A stretch of DNA of 64,000 bases from Bin87 sp965203985 (lineage in GTDB: Bacteria > Chloroflexota > Dehalococcoidia > Lucifugimonadales > UBA3495), in the NCBI GenBank assembly GCA_965203985.1, contig CBDBDS010000003.1:186001-250000 (forward strand), read 5' to 3'. Positions 47,191-55,964 of this stretch are shown here, piece by piece; within the stretch, counting starts at the first letter, position 1; every line of letters begins with the position of its first letter. The notes under the pieces were generated by a model. That model saw nothing but the letters and a program-made list of their open reading frames with translations, was not told where the DNA came from and made no database searches. The position numbers and the translations under genes were made by a program.

Positions 47191-48615
47191 ATGCAGCAAC
47201 CACCCGACCAGCAGCCGGATAGTCAACGCCGCATCTACCCCTTGTCTCCGCGCGACCTCACCGAGGAGCAGATCGCAGTTACCTTCGCGATGACCTCCCG
47301 CCGGCCGGAGCCTTTCGACGAAATCGCCACGCAGGTCAGCGCCGAGCGCGCCGCTGACTTCAACGAGCGCTGGGTCGTGGGCTACGGTCACGCGTCGGTG
47401 GCCGAACACGCGATACTTCATCTGGCCGTGGAGAACATTTCCCGCCTGACCTGCGACACCTTGGAAGATAACCGCCTCGCGTCGTACACCGAGAAGTCCT
47501 CCCGCTACCAGGTCATCGACCCCGAGAGCTTTCACATCCCGTCGGAGCTGGACAATCTTCCTGCTCTCCGGGCCGAGTACGTGTCCGTATGCCGTGCCCT
47601 GTTCGTGGCCTACGCTCAACTCATCGACGGCGTCATGTCCCATCTGCGGTCCCGGCAGCCCCAGCGCGATGGCGAGCGCGATTCCGCGTACGACCTGCGC
47701 TTGCGCCGTCAGGCCACCGATGCGTGCCGCGCCATTCTGCCCGCGTCCACCCTCACCAACGTGGGTGTCACCGCCAACGCGCGTACCCTTGAACATGCCA
47801 TCAGCAAGTTGATGTCTTCGGACTTGGCGGAGGAGCGTGATGTGGGCTCAGAGTTGCGTGAGCAGGGCCGTTCGATCACCCCTACCCTCGTCAAGTACGC
47901 CGATCACAGCGCCTACCTCGCCGAACCCCGCCAGGTGCCTGCTCCAGCGGACGAACCGGCGCCCGACAGCTCGCCAATCTCCGTCAGGCTGCTCGATTTC
48001 GATCGCGACGCCACGCGCAAGCTCGCGTCCGCCCTGCTGTTCCGGCGGGGCGGCGACTACGGCCACGCTCTAGCCGTGTCCGAAGCTATGACCGAAATGC
48101 AACGACTAAAGCTGATCGACGGCGCGGTCCGGGACATCGGCCCGCACGATGCCGCGCCCCGTGAGTTCGAGCTGGCCGGCTACACCTTCGAGTTCGTCTT
48201 CGACTACGGTGCCTTGCGGGAATTCCGTCGCCACCGGATGCAGACCTACCTCGGGCAGCCGCTCACCGTCGCCAACGGGTGCAATACGCCGCCTTTGGTT
48301 GAACAGGCCGGACTGTCCGGTGTATTCGAGTTGGCTGTCTCGCAGTCAGAGCGGATGTACGCGGCGCTGGCGGACGAGCACCCCGCATTGGCTCAGTACA
48401 CTGTGACCCACGCTCACCGCCAGCGGGTCTTGTCCCGGATGAACCTCCGCGAGTGCTACCACCTGTTCAAGCTTCGGAGTTCCCGCCAGGCCCACCAATC
48501 CATCCGTGAGCCGATCCTGGAGGCGATGCGCCTTGCCGTCGAGGCACAGCCGGAACTCTTTCGGCACCTGCCCTTGCGCAACGCCCCGGTGTGGTGGCCG
48601 TTCCCCCAGCGTTGA
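47191..48615 (+). CDS. thyX: Double-domain ThyX-like FAD-dependent thymidylate synthase
   Basis: 474 residues, about twice the usual ThyX length, made of two ThyX-like halves. The first half has 'GYGHASVAEHAILHLAVENI' and, at the place of the motif RHR-x-A-S-Y-x-x-x-S-x-R-Y, reads DNRLASYTEKSSRYQ: the RH of RHR is lost but the ASY...S..RY part is kept. The second half keeps RHR (REFRRHRMQTYLGQP) but loses the following S-x-R-Y, and has 'THAHRQRVLSRMNLRECYHL' with FKLRSSRQAHQSIREPI, a normal ThyX C-terminus. Each half is thus partly degenerate in a complementary way. It makes dTMP from dUMP with methylene-THF and FAD if active. It is probably transcribed from the TACAAT box upstream; the ATG follows AGATAGGAG. 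Confidence 0.85.
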   Translation: MQQPPDQQPDSQRRIYPLSPRDLTEEQIAVTFAMTSRRPEPFDEIATQVSAERAADFNERWVVGYGHASVAEHAILHLAVENISRLTCDTLEDNRLASYTEKSSRYQVIDPESFHIPSELDNLPALRAEYVSVCRALFVAYAQLIDGVMSHLRSRQPQRDGERDSAYDLRLRRQATDACRAILPASTLTNVGVTANARTLEHAISKLMSSDLAEERDVGSELREQGRSITPTLVKYADHSAYLAEPRQVPAPADEPAPDSSPISVRLLDFDRDATRKLASALLFRRGGDYGHALAVSEAMTEMQRLKLIDGAVRDIGPHDAAPREFELAGYTFEFVFDYGALREFRRHRMQTYLGQPLTVANGCNTPPLVEQAGLSGVFELAVSQSERMYAALADEHPALAQYTVTHAHRQRVLSRMNLRECYHLFKLRSSRQAHQSIREPILEAMRLAVEAQPELFRHLPLRNAPVWWPFPQR

Positions 48616-48627
48616 TCCCGCCGGGCG

Positions 48628-48780
48628 CTACGGATCCGAGCAGTCCCTGGTGAACCCGCAGTTGCGGCAGATGATCTTGCAACTGCGTTCGTACATGCGA
48701 TTTCCGCAGATCTCGCAGTCCAGACCGTCGTCACGCCTCGGCGGACGGGGAGCTTGAGGCACAGTTCTCTGGCTGGTCAT
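48628..48780 (-). CDS. 50-residue zinc-ribbon protein
   Basis: Small frame with a strong ribosome site (GGAGAGGGAGGTGACGCAAC before the ATG at 48780). After a basic Pro-rich start (QAPRPPRRDDG) come LDCEICGNRMYERSCKII and CRNCGFTRDCSDP: two Cys-X2-Cys knuckles plus two more Cys, a rubredoxin/zinc-ribbon-like metal site. I recognise the type as a conserved tiny protein but know of no assigned function. It lies directly downstream of the anti-sigma gene (6-nt gap), so it is part of the sigma/anti-sigma unit, and converges with thyX. Confidence 0.72.
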   Translation of the reverse strand: MTSQRTVPQAPRPPRRDDGLDCEICGNRMYERSCKIICRNCGFTRDCSDP

Positions 48781-48786
48781 GTTGCG

Positions 48787-49884
48787 TCACCTCCCTCTCC
48801 AGATTGACGGCGGCACCGGCGGCCCACCAATGATGCGAGCGCTCAGGAACATCTCGCCCGTGGGCGCCGTCGGACCATGCCGCTCGTCCGGCAGCAACGC
48901 CACCTCGTGGAACCCGAACACCGACTGGTCCAGTTCTAGGTCCTTGACGCCGCTTCCGTCATCCTCGTTCACCACGATGCGGTCGATCAACATCCGCTGG
49001 TCATCGCGAACCAGCCAGATCTGGTAGGTATCCGCCGGCATCCCGGAAACCATCAGGACGCCCCGTTTGCCGGAAGGATGCAGCATCAGCAGCCCGTGGG
49101 CCGTCGGCTCCGTTCCCAAAGGTGACGTCATCGGAAGCTTCTCCGTCTCCGGTTGCGCTGAAAGCACGGTGGCCTGGACCATGTCCGCCATTTCCTTCTT
49201 GACCAGGTCCACCGACTCTGCCCCATCGTCGGCTTGCGCTGCAACCTGCGATGAACCCGCCGCCCGGCTGATGTTCGGGGCCAGGTTCGCCGAAGCTACC
49301 GTCCGGCTCATCTTGACCTCATGCTCGGTCGCCGTCGGTGACGATTCGGCAATGGCCTGCGCCGCCTCCCGTGCCGGACCCTCTGCCGGTGAGAGCGCTG
49401 CGACCGCTGCGCTTGCCGAAGCCAGTGCAACCGTTTCATGCCGTGTCGCCATTTCCTCTTGCGCCGCCGTCAGGCTTTCGATTTCCTGCTGCTGCGAAAT
49501 CATGAAACCCACCGATGCAGCCAACAACAGGCTCAATGTTCCTACAGCCACCGGTGCGATCCAACGGCGCAATCGCTTCATCGACCAGCGCGGATCAGGA
49601 TCGACGCGCCGCACCGTTTCCGGGCCGCTCCTGCGGCCGATGGAGTTGGCCAGCACGCGCTGCTTCAGACCGGCCGGCAGCGGAACCTCCGGAGCTGCGG
49701 CCGCGAGCCTCGCCGCCGTCTCCTGGAAACCCAGCAGCACTTCTTGACAGTGCGGGCACCGGATCACGTGGTGGAACACCGCCTGGAACTCGGCGTCGTC
49801 CAGCGCGTTCAGCGCAAAGGCCGCCAACTCCCCTTCGGGATGCTCCGATGCGCCGTAAATTTCGCCTGGATTGTCAGACCACAT
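48787..49884 (-). CDS. Anti-sigma factor with zinc-finger and RskA-type domains
   Basis: 365 residues. The N-terminal part has a ZAS-like motif ('HVIRCPHCQEVLLGFQETAA', with H-x3-C-x2-C) that binds the sigma factor. One membrane helix follows at about residues 108-130 ('WIAPVAVGTLSLLLAASVGF'), then a coiled coil and Ala-rich spacer. The C-terminal extracytoplasmic domain is of the RskA type ('GVLMVSGMPADTYQIWLVRD', VALLPDER). It holds the ECF sigma factor encoded upstream inactive at the membrane until a signal triggers release. It overlaps that gene by 11 nt. Confidence 0.9.
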   Translation of the reverse strand: MWSDNPGEIYGASEHPEGELAAFALNALDDAEFQAVFHHVIRCPHCQEVLLGFQETAARLAAAAPEVPLPAGLKQRVLANSIGRRSGPETVRRVDPDPRWSMKRLRRWIAPVAVGTLSLLLAASVGFMISQQQEIESLTAAQEEMATRHETVALASASAAVAALSPAEGPAREAAQAIAESSPTATEHEVKMSRTVASANLAPNISRAAGSSQVAAQADDGAESVDLVKKEMADMVQATVLSAQPETEKLPMTSPLGTEPTAHGLLMLHPSGKRGVLMVSGMPADTYQIWLVRDDQRMLIDRIVVNEDDGSGVKDLELDQSVFGFHEVALLPDERHGPTAPTGEMFLSARIIGGPPVPPSIWRGR

Positions 49885-50449
49885 GGGCTTCCAACGCTGC
49901 CTTGAGCTTTTGCATCCCGAGACGCATTCGGGTCTTTACCGTCCCCAACGGTATCCCCAACATGTTGGAGATCTCTGATTGGCTGTAACCGTGCCAGGCT
50001 GAGAGGTACAACGGTCGGCTTTGCTCCTCGGGCAGGGTCAGCAACGCCTCGCGTACCAGCGTGGCGTCAAAACCGCGCTCCACCTCGCGTTCCACGCTTA
50101 TTTTAGCGTCGGGTATCCGGTGCAGCGCGTCCATATCCGGATACACCGTGTGATCCGTGGTGCGCCTTCGTGACCGGTACATGTCCACCACCTTGTGGTG
50201 CGCTACGGACATGATCCAAGTGCTGGGCGCCGCCATTTCAGGCCGGTAGCTATCGGCCTTTAACCAAATATTGGTGAATACCTCCTGAACCGCATCCTCG
50301 GCCAGGGCTTCGTCCTTCAGGACCGAAACTGCCAGCGAAAAAACCCGTTGGGCGTAACGATCATAGATCTCTTCCAAGGCTCTTTCGTCGCCGGCGCCGA
50401 CTGATGCTATGCGCTGGGCGTCTTCGCGATGTGGGTTATCTGACACCAC
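49874..50449 (-). CDS. ECF-type RNA polymerase sigma factor (SigK-like)
   Basis: 191 residues with region 2 ('ALEEIYDRYAQRVFSLAVSV', 'EDAVQEVFTNIWLKADSYRP', TWIMSVAHHKVVDMYRSRRR) and region 4 ('LPEEQSRPLYLSAWHGYSQS', 'EISNMLGIPLGTVKTRMRLG'). The pairing with an RskA-like anti-sigma gene places it in the SigK group. The start is GTG-GTG directly after GGAGGG; either GTG may be used. Upstream, between 50450 and 50570, there is a short AT-richer stretch in which an autoregulated promoter would be expected, but I cannot name the boxes. Confidence 0.93.
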   Translation of the reverse strand: MVSDNPHREDAQRIASVGAGDERALEEIYDRYAQRVFSLAVSVLKDEALAEDAVQEVFTNIWLKADSYRPEMAAPSTWIMSVAHHKVVDMYRSRRRTTDHTVYPDMDALHRIPDAKISVEREVERGFDATLVREALLTLPEEQSRPLYLSAWHGYSQSEISNMLGIPLGTVKTRMRLGMQKLKAALEAHVV

Positions 50450-50570
50450 CCCTCCAAAGTTATCAGGGGTTCAATAATGCCTGGTTATCCGTATATACGT
50501 CCGGGCTATCCCCCCGGATTGCTCAGGCCGTAAATCGTTGGCGAGACCCGCAGAAACCGGATCCTCCGCG

Positions 50571-51923
50571 TTACACCACCAGGCTGTCGAATATGTCCTG
50601 GATATTCGGAAGGTTCTCCAGCGACCAGATCAGCTCCAGCGTCTGTTCGCATTGCTGCTCAGTGACCGTAGGGCAGGCCAGCCGTCGGAACTTGGCATCC
50701 ACGTCGGCATCGCTCAGGGGATTTTTCCCATGCCCCTTGGGGAAGCTGGTTTCCGCCACCTCGGTTTGCCCGTTGTTCTTGATCACCTCGATGCGGCAGT
50801 TGTACTCGGCGGGATACCTTTCGGTGAACTCTGCGTTTTCGTCGATCCGCATCTTGTTGATGACCGCGCGCAGTCCGGAGTCAGCGATGCGATCCGGCGC
50901 AAACGTCGCCGGCGTCACCTCTCCGTCCCGGAGGCCGACGGCTGCCAGGAACGGGATGCTATGGTCGGCCGTTTCCCGAGTCTTGGGGTCCCACTTTTCG
51001 GGCTCGGTGGACGCGCTGCTCACCGCAGAGCGATACGACTGGATCTTGATCGACGCGATGTCTCCTACGTCCACCCGGTCGTGCAGCTGAATCGCCAGAT
51101 CAATGGGCGCCTGCGTGTGTATCTGTGAGGGGTAGAACTTGAAAATCGTGTCCGTGATCCGGAACGGAGCGTCGTCGCCGCCCATGGCGTCAAGTTCAAT
51201 CGGATACCCGATAGCCTGCTCCCACAACCCCTTGCGGCCCTCGAACGGCTCAAAGGGTCCGGTCATGCCTTCGGCCGCCAATTGCGCCGCGAAGATGCCG
51301 GCTCGCGTCGCGGCCGCGGCGGCGCAGCCCTTCCACATCGACAACTCGCCCATCCGCGTCACGCGCAGGGGGACGTTGGGCACGACGGCCAGCGAAATCG
51401 CGTGGCCCATCTGCTCCTCGTCGAGGCCCAGGATTTTCCCGGCCGCGCACGCCGCTCCGATCACGCTGAGGACGCCCTGGTCCCATTGGTTGTCCGGCAC
51501 GTGGTCGGCGATGCGGCAGAATGCCTCGTAGGCCAGCGCGATCGCCGTTATGATCGTCCGCCCGTCCGCCTCAACACTGTCCCCCACGGCCAGCGCCGCC
51601 GGGATCATGTCGCTGGGATGGCCGCCGCCGGGCGAGAAGTACGAGTCGTTGCAGTCTAGGTACCGCACCATGACCCCATTGGCGAACCCGGCCATGTCCA
51701 GCGACGACCGGTCGTAGGTGCCCAGGATCCGGGCCGAGGTCTTGCTCGTCACGTCCCCGGCCAGCTTGCGGGCCACCTTGGCCGGCTCGCTCAGGTAGCC
51801 GCCGACGGCGCACCCCAGCGTATCGGCAACGGTGCGCTTGACTTGATGCACCACCTCAGGCGGCAGGTCCTCGTAGGTGAGATTGCAAGCGTAGGAGCTC
51901 AACAGCTCGGTGGTGCGGTCCAT
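50571..51923 (-). CDS. MmgE/PrpD family protein (2-methylcitrate dehydratase-like)
   Basis: 450 residues. 'VVHQVKRTVADTLGCAVGGY' and 'LDCNDSYFSPGGGHPSDMIP' (the conserved D-C/F-N-D-T/S and G-H-P-S-D region) together with VIGAACAAGKILGLDEEQ and 'PSQIHTQAPIDLAIQLHDRV' define the family. PrpD members dehydrate 2-methylcitrate in propionate breakdown; others act on different hydroxy-acids. No prpB or prpC is adjacent, so the substrate remains open. The ATG at 51923 starts at the family N-terminus. Confidence 0.92.
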   Translation of the reverse strand: MDRTTELLSSYACNLTYEDLPPEVVHQVKRTVADTLGCAVGGYLSEPAKVARKLAGDVTSKTSARILGTYDRSSLDMAGFANGVMVRYLDCNDSYFSPGGGHPSDMIPAALAVGDSVEADGRTIITAIALAYEAFCRIADHVPDNQWDQGVLSVIGAACAAGKILGLDEEQMGHAISLAVVPNVPLRVTRMGELSMWKGCAAAAATRAGIFAAQLAAEGMTGPFEPFEGRKGLWEQAIGYPIELDAMGGDDAPFRITDTIFKFYPSQIHTQAPIDLAIQLHDRVDVGDIASIKIQSYRSAVSSASTEPEKWDPKTRETADHSIPFLAAVGLRDGEVTPATFAPDRIADSGLRAVINKMRIDENAEFTERYPAEYNCRIEVIKNNGQTEVAETSFPKGHGKNPLSDADVDAKFRRLACPTVTEQQCEQTLELIWSLENLPNIQDIFDSLVV

Positions 51924-52015
51924 ATGCTCCGTTACCTCTCTTCTTCGCGTGTGGCGGCCGAACCGACGCCAACCATTCTACAGCCCGCTGACCTGCGATC
52001 GCCTTTGACCGCCGT

Positions 52016-52858
52016 TCAGCGAATCACTGCTTCCGCGATCCGCTCCATCTGCGCCGACATCTCCGCTTCGGTCTCGCAGTGTTCCGGGCGCACCACCACG
52101 CGGTTCGCTCCCGCGTTGAGGAAGTCCTGCACCAACTGCCCGTCCGGAGCCTGACCGTACACCGAGATCGTCAGCGATTTGGGGTCACGACCCCTGGCTT
52201 CGGCCAACTCGTCCAACCGTTTCCGGCTCTCTTCCACCTCGGCCGGCGTGATCCGGTTGGGCAGCCAGCCGTCGCCCCAGGTCGCTACCCGTTGCAGCAC
52301 CCGGCGCGCCAGTCCGCCCAGTATCACCGGCGGGTGAGGCTCCTGAACCGGTTTGGGGTTGGACTTGACCGGCGGAAAATCGTAGTACGTCCCGTGGAAT
52401 TCCGCCTCGTCCTTGGTCCACAGTTCTTTCATCACCTCCACCGCTTCCCGTGTTTGCGTCCAGCGGTGGTCGAAGTCGCCACCGAAGATCTCCGTTTCCT
52501 CCCGGTTCCAGCCGGCGCCGATGCCAAAGAGGAACCTCCCGCCGCTGACCCGGTCCAGCGTGGCGATCTCTTTGGCCAGCATCAACGGGTTTCGCTCCGG
52601 CACCAGGGTAATGCCGGTCCCCAGCTTGATTGTGCTGGTGGCCCCGGAAGCCCGCGCCAGCGCGATGTACGGGTCGGCGAAGTGGGCGTAGGTCCACGGT
52701 ATCTCGCCCCCGGACGGAAACTGGCTGGCGCTCTGCACCGGCAGGATCGGGTGCTCGGCGTACCAGATCGACTCAAACCCCAGCGCCTCGGCGGTGCGGG
52801 CCATGAAGGCTGGGTCCAGCGTGTACGCCGGCAGCGGTATGGAAGTTCCGACTGACAT
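52016..52858 (-). CDS. LLM-class (F420-type) flavin-dependent oxidoreductase
   Basis: 280 residues, luciferase-like TIM-barrel. 'AEALGFESIWYAEHPILPVQ', 'TIKLGTGITLVPERNPLMLA', 'LDRVSGGRFLFGIGAGWNRE' and 'PPVILGGLARRVLQRVATWG' followed by DGWLPN are characteristic of F420-dependent members, though FMN cannot be excluded. The ATG at 52858 has AAGGAG upstream. Together with the MmgE/PrpD gene downstream (92-nt gap) it could be part of a catabolic unit. The substrate is unknown. Confidence 0.9.
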   Translation of the reverse strand: MSVGTSIPLPAYTLDPAFMARTAEALGFESIWYAEHPILPVQSASQFPSGGEIPWTYAHFADPYIALARASGATSTIKLGTGITLVPERNPLMLAKEIATLDRVSGGRFLFGIGAGWNREETEIFGGDFDHRWTQTREAVEVMKELWTKDEAEFHGTYYDFPPVKSNPKPVQEPHPPVILGGLARRVLQRVATWGDGWLPNRITPAEVEESRKRLDELAEARGRDPKSLTISVYGQAPDGQLVQDFLNAGANRVVVRPEHCETEAEMSAQMERIAEAVIR

Positions 52859-52883
52859 AACGTGTGCTCCTTGTGTGGCCGGC

Positions 52884-53282
52884 TCAGCGCCGAGCGGGAA
52901 AACGGTCAAGTTGGTGCGGCCAATTCAGGATCGGCCTGTCGCTGGTGATGAGACGATGGCCTTCAAGCGCGGTTGCTACGATAATGCGATCTGCTGGATC
53001 GCCGTGCATATCAGGCAAAGTGCTGGCCCGCGCCGCGATGGTGCTATCAACTGGGATTTCCACGAATCCATCTGATGATAACCGTTCGTGCCATTGCGTA
53101 GCAGTCCTACCCGTAGGAATACGCCCTTTTTGTAATAGCATTCCGATTTCCCAGATTGAAATCGCTGAAAACGCGGCTTGTCCTCGAAGGATGGCCGTTG
53201 CAATCAGCAGGCCGGCTTGGTGACCCAGGCTCGGATTGTTCGTGAGCAACCAGATGATTACGTTGGTATCAAGCAGCGTCAA
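52884..53282 (-). CDS. PIN-domain ribonuclease toxin (VapC-like)
   Basis: 132 residues. PIN acidic residues: LLDTNVIIWLL (first Asp), 'FSAISIWEIGMLLQKGRI' (Glu), and 'DMHGDPADRIIVATALEGHR' (the D-P-A-D-R pair) with LITSDRPIL at the end. The set is complete, so nuclease activity is expected, probably on a tRNA or rRNA. It starts one nt after the stop of the antitoxin gene upstream, the usual antitoxin-toxin order. Confidence 0.92.
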   Translation of the reverse strand: MTLLDTNVIIWLLTNNPSLGHQAGLLIATAILRGQAAFSAISIWEIGMLLQKGRIPTGRTATQWHERLSSDGFVEIPVDSTIAARASTLPDMHGDPADRIIVATALEGHRLITSDRPILNWPHQLDRFPARR

Positions 53283-53283
53283 C

Positions 53284-53808
53284 TCAGCCTTTCCTTGCTG
53301 CGGTCAACTCGACCAGAGGTTTTTCGTCGTCAAAGATTACCACCTTGCCGTCCGTGCTCTCGGAGACGGCGGTAATGATTTCCTCTAACTGCGCTAGGAA
53401 CTCATCGGTGTCGAGCGTGAGCAATTTGTGCCGATGCAGAATCGACACGTCGATTAGCTCCGGTACTTGGTACTCCGATTGCCTGACATCATCGGGCGCA
53501 GTGAACCAGGACGCCGGCATCGGCCCGGAGATGTCCCAATCGTCATCCGTCTGAACGGACGGATCGGTGTACCACTCCACGGGCATGGGGCCTTCTATGT
53601 CGCCGAGTATGTTGATGTCTTTGAAAGCGCCCCGCGAGGGATTGGATATCTCCACGTAGCGCGTGAGCTTAGCCACCGGAGTGTCACCGTCAGTGATGAC
53701 GACTGCCCCGCCTTGTTGGGAGATTTGGGTAAGCATCTCCTGGCAATGCGTTTTAAATTCGTCGGAGCTCAAGCGCCACGTAGGCCCCAAGACGAAAAGA
53801 AAGAACAT
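53284..53808 (-). CDS. Tandem Phd/YefM-type antitoxin
   Basis: 174 residues, about double the normal Phd/YefM length. The first domain ('WRLSSDEFKTHCQEMLTQIS', GGAVVITDGDTPVAKLTRY) is a normal Phd DNA-binding/dimer domain. Then come two toxin-binding tails in a row, DIEGPMPVEWYTDP and DISGPMPASWFTAPD, a repeat of the same motif D-I-x-G-P-M-P-x-x-W. A second Phd-like domain follows (LTLDTDEFLAQLEEIITAVS, GKVVIFDDEKPLVELTA). So both halves are duplicated, with the second domain placed after the tails. The ATG at 53808 has GGAGGAGAAA upstream. It should neutralise the PIN toxin encoded next and may repress the operon. Confidence 0.82.
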   Translation of the reverse strand: MFFLFVLGPTWRLSSDEFKTHCQEMLTQISQQGGAVVITDGDTPVAKLTRYVEISNPSRGAFKDINILGDIEGPMPVEWYTDPSVQTDDDWDISGPMPASWFTAPDDVRQSEYQVPELIDVSILHRHKLLTLDTDEFLAQLEEIITAVSESTDGKVVIFDDEKPLVELTAARKG

Positions 53809-53891
53809 TTTCTCCTCCGATCAATTGCAGTTTGTGGCCGCGGACCTAATTTGCTTGCGTTCACTGTAGTGTTCGTTCGCAACCGCAGGTC

Positions 53892-55883
53892 TCAGTCATC
53901 CGCCGCCACAGCTTCCCGCACGCCAACGATCGCGTCGTACACCTCCGCTCCCTGCCCCACCAGCACGTCCACGTCCTCGGTCAGCAGATACCCCTGCTGC
54001 ACCAGCGTCGCGGCGCACTCCCGCACCCGCGCCAGGTATTCGTCTCGCGATGCATACCGTTCTTCAATCGACGGCCTTGGATCTCCGGACGCCACGCGCT
54101 CCGCACGGCTCACCGCGAAGGGAATCGCGCCACCGACCACGGTCCCGCCGGGCGAAAGCACCTGACCCGTCCCGCCGATGTCAGCATGACGAACGTTCCA
54201 CCCCGTGTACGTGGCCAACGGCACCGCGACGGCCGGCAACCTGACGCCGCCAACCTCGTTCCCGTCGGAATCCACGGCTGACACCAGGAATGGATACGCC
54301 TCGCCAACTCCCGGCGGGATCACCGTCGGCACTGCCCGGTCCGGCCCGAAGTCCAGGTGGCGCATGACCTTGTGGTGCTCGGGGAACTCCACTGCCGGGA
54401 GCGCGCGGAAGAATTCCGCCAATTCTCCGGCTTCAACGATGCTATTGTCTGCATATCGGGGATACCCATGCGCTGGCGGTGCATCGTTATGGGTAACCCA
54501 ATTGTCCAGATGCGCCAGCGCGGCGCGCATCAGCGGGCGATAATCGACGTGATTCAACGCCTGCGTGCCGCGGGCCCCCGAATCGGGATTGGTATCGGAG
54601 ATCGGCAGGTTCGCCGGTCCGTGTTGCGTCCCGCAGAACAGCCAGGAACGCACGTTGTCGGGCAGCGCGGCATCGGCTTGACCGTCAGGCGTCACGTGAG
54701 CCAGCGCGCCGTGGCCGCCCCAATACTCCGACGAGGTGTTGGTGTAAATCACCTTGGGCGCCACGCCCCGGCGGCTCACCTCGGCAAGTATGCCCCCTTC
54801 TCCGCCCGGTTCCAGATCCAGGAACGGCGGCAGGTTGTTGACGCTCCGGTTGGACAGGCTCGATGGTTGACCGAACCGCACGTTGAACTCGCCCATCTTG
54901 CCGCCGGCCACGTTGGGCAGCATCCCCTCGAAGACGATCCTGCCGTCCTCGTCGCGGTTCAACCCCAGGTGCAGCATCTGCCTCAGGAAGCGGCCGCTCT
55001 GGCTGCGTCCGTAGGCGTAGGCCCGACCCAGGGCGCCGGCCAGCGGATTGGCCGTGCCTGCGAAGTCCATTGTCCCATGCCGTAACCACGCAACGATATC
55101 CCGCGTCGCCAGCAAGCCCAGCCCGACCACCGGCGCGTGGGAGGTCTCGTATACGACCCGATATACCTTGCCAGCCTCAAAACCACCCTCTAGGGTCACG
55201 TGCGCCGCATCCGGCACCCGCCTCCCGTCCACCAACCGGGCGAATGCCCACCTTTCGCGCGGAATGACCGTCTCCGGAGCGTCCTCGTGTTCCTGCACGG
55301 TCAGCACCGAATCCCAGCTCTCCAGGTGGTTGGTGGGATAAGGCCGGTGGTCCCGGTCCGACAGGAATTGGGTTTCAATGCGCGCCAGAGGTTGAAAGGA
55401 GACCACGGTTTTGCCAGCAACCGGCGAGCCGTCGGCGTTATAGGCGCTCGGCACGTTGCACCGGAACAGCCCCGGCGCATCCGGCACGTCGTGCTGCCAC
55501 CCGCACCAGACCAGGCTGTAACCCTGCCTCATCAGGAACCCGTTCCCCGGGTGCGGGTCGGCATCCGGCGGCCCGTCCGGTGAGCTGTTCAGGTTTTTCA
55601 GCGCCAGTTCCTTGCCGCGGTTCAGCACGTCCAGCAACAGCCGTCCGTTCCCGTGGTCATTGTCCACCGGCTTGATGATGCGAAAATCGGAGGAGAACTC
55701 CACCAAACCGTCAACGTTTCGCGGCGCCAGCCCGATGTCCGCGATCACCGCATTGTCCCCATGCTCCGGGTCAACCGCAAAATGCGCCACCCCGTCAATC
55801 TGCTCATACCGCCCTACGTCCCCAAACACTTCCCCGCCGGCGAAAGGCTGCCGCGTCCTGATGTCCAACTTGGTAAGCGCCAT
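53892..55883 (-). CDS. Large alpha/beta-hydrolase domain protein (Abhydrolase_10 type)
   Basis: 663 residues. The N-terminal 'MALTKLDIRTRQPFAGGEVF' leads into a beta-rich region with 'GRLLLDVLNRGKELALKNLN' and 'GNGFLMRQGYSLVWCGWQHD'. The hydrolase core has the nucleophile elbow YAYGRSQSGRFLRQMLHLG, a late conserved 'WLFCGTQHGPANLP', and 'PPGVGEAYPFLVSAVDSDGN' near the C-terminus. This matches a family of uncharacterised hydrolases common in marine and soil bacteria. No signal peptide is visible. The ATG at 55883 follows GAGGGGACC; in-frame sequence upstream is probably leader. The substrate is unknown. Confidence 0.88.
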   Translation of the reverse strand: MALTKLDIRTRQPFAGGEVFGDVGRYEQIDGVAHFAVDPEHGDNAVIADIGLAPRNVDGLVEFSSDFRIIKPVDNDHGNGRLLLDVLNRGKELALKNLNSSPDGPPDADPHPGNGFLMRQGYSLVWCGWQHDVPDAPGLFRCNVPSAYNADGSPVAGKTVVSFQPLARIETQFLSDRDHRPYPTNHLESWDSVLTVQEHEDAPETVIPRERWAFARLVDGRRVPDAAHVTLEGGFEAGKVYRVVYETSHAPVVGLGLLATRDIVAWLRHGTMDFAGTANPLAGALGRAYAYGRSQSGRFLRQMLHLGLNRDEDGRIVFEGMLPNVAGGKMGEFNVRFGQPSSLSNRSVNNLPPFLDLEPGGEGGILAEVSRRGVAPKVIYTNTSSEYWGGHGALAHVTPDGQADAALPDNVRSWLFCGTQHGPANLPISDTNPDSGARGTQALNHVDYRPLMRAALAHLDNWVTHNDAPPAHGYPRYADNSIVEAGELAEFFRALPAVEFPEHHKVMRHLDFGPDRAVPTVIPPGVGEAYPFLVSAVDSDGNEVGGVRLPAVAVPLATYTGWNVRHADIGGTGQVLSPGGTVVGGAIPFAVSRAERVASGDPRPSIEERYASRDEYLARVRECAATLVQQGYLLTEDVDVLVGQGAEVYDAIVGVREAVAADD

Positions 55884-55964
55884 TTCGGTCCCCTCAAAAG
55901 TTCGCAACGTCTTTTATCTGTTCGTTGGATTAGACAACTTGCCGGATTGCAATCCGTCTCGGCG

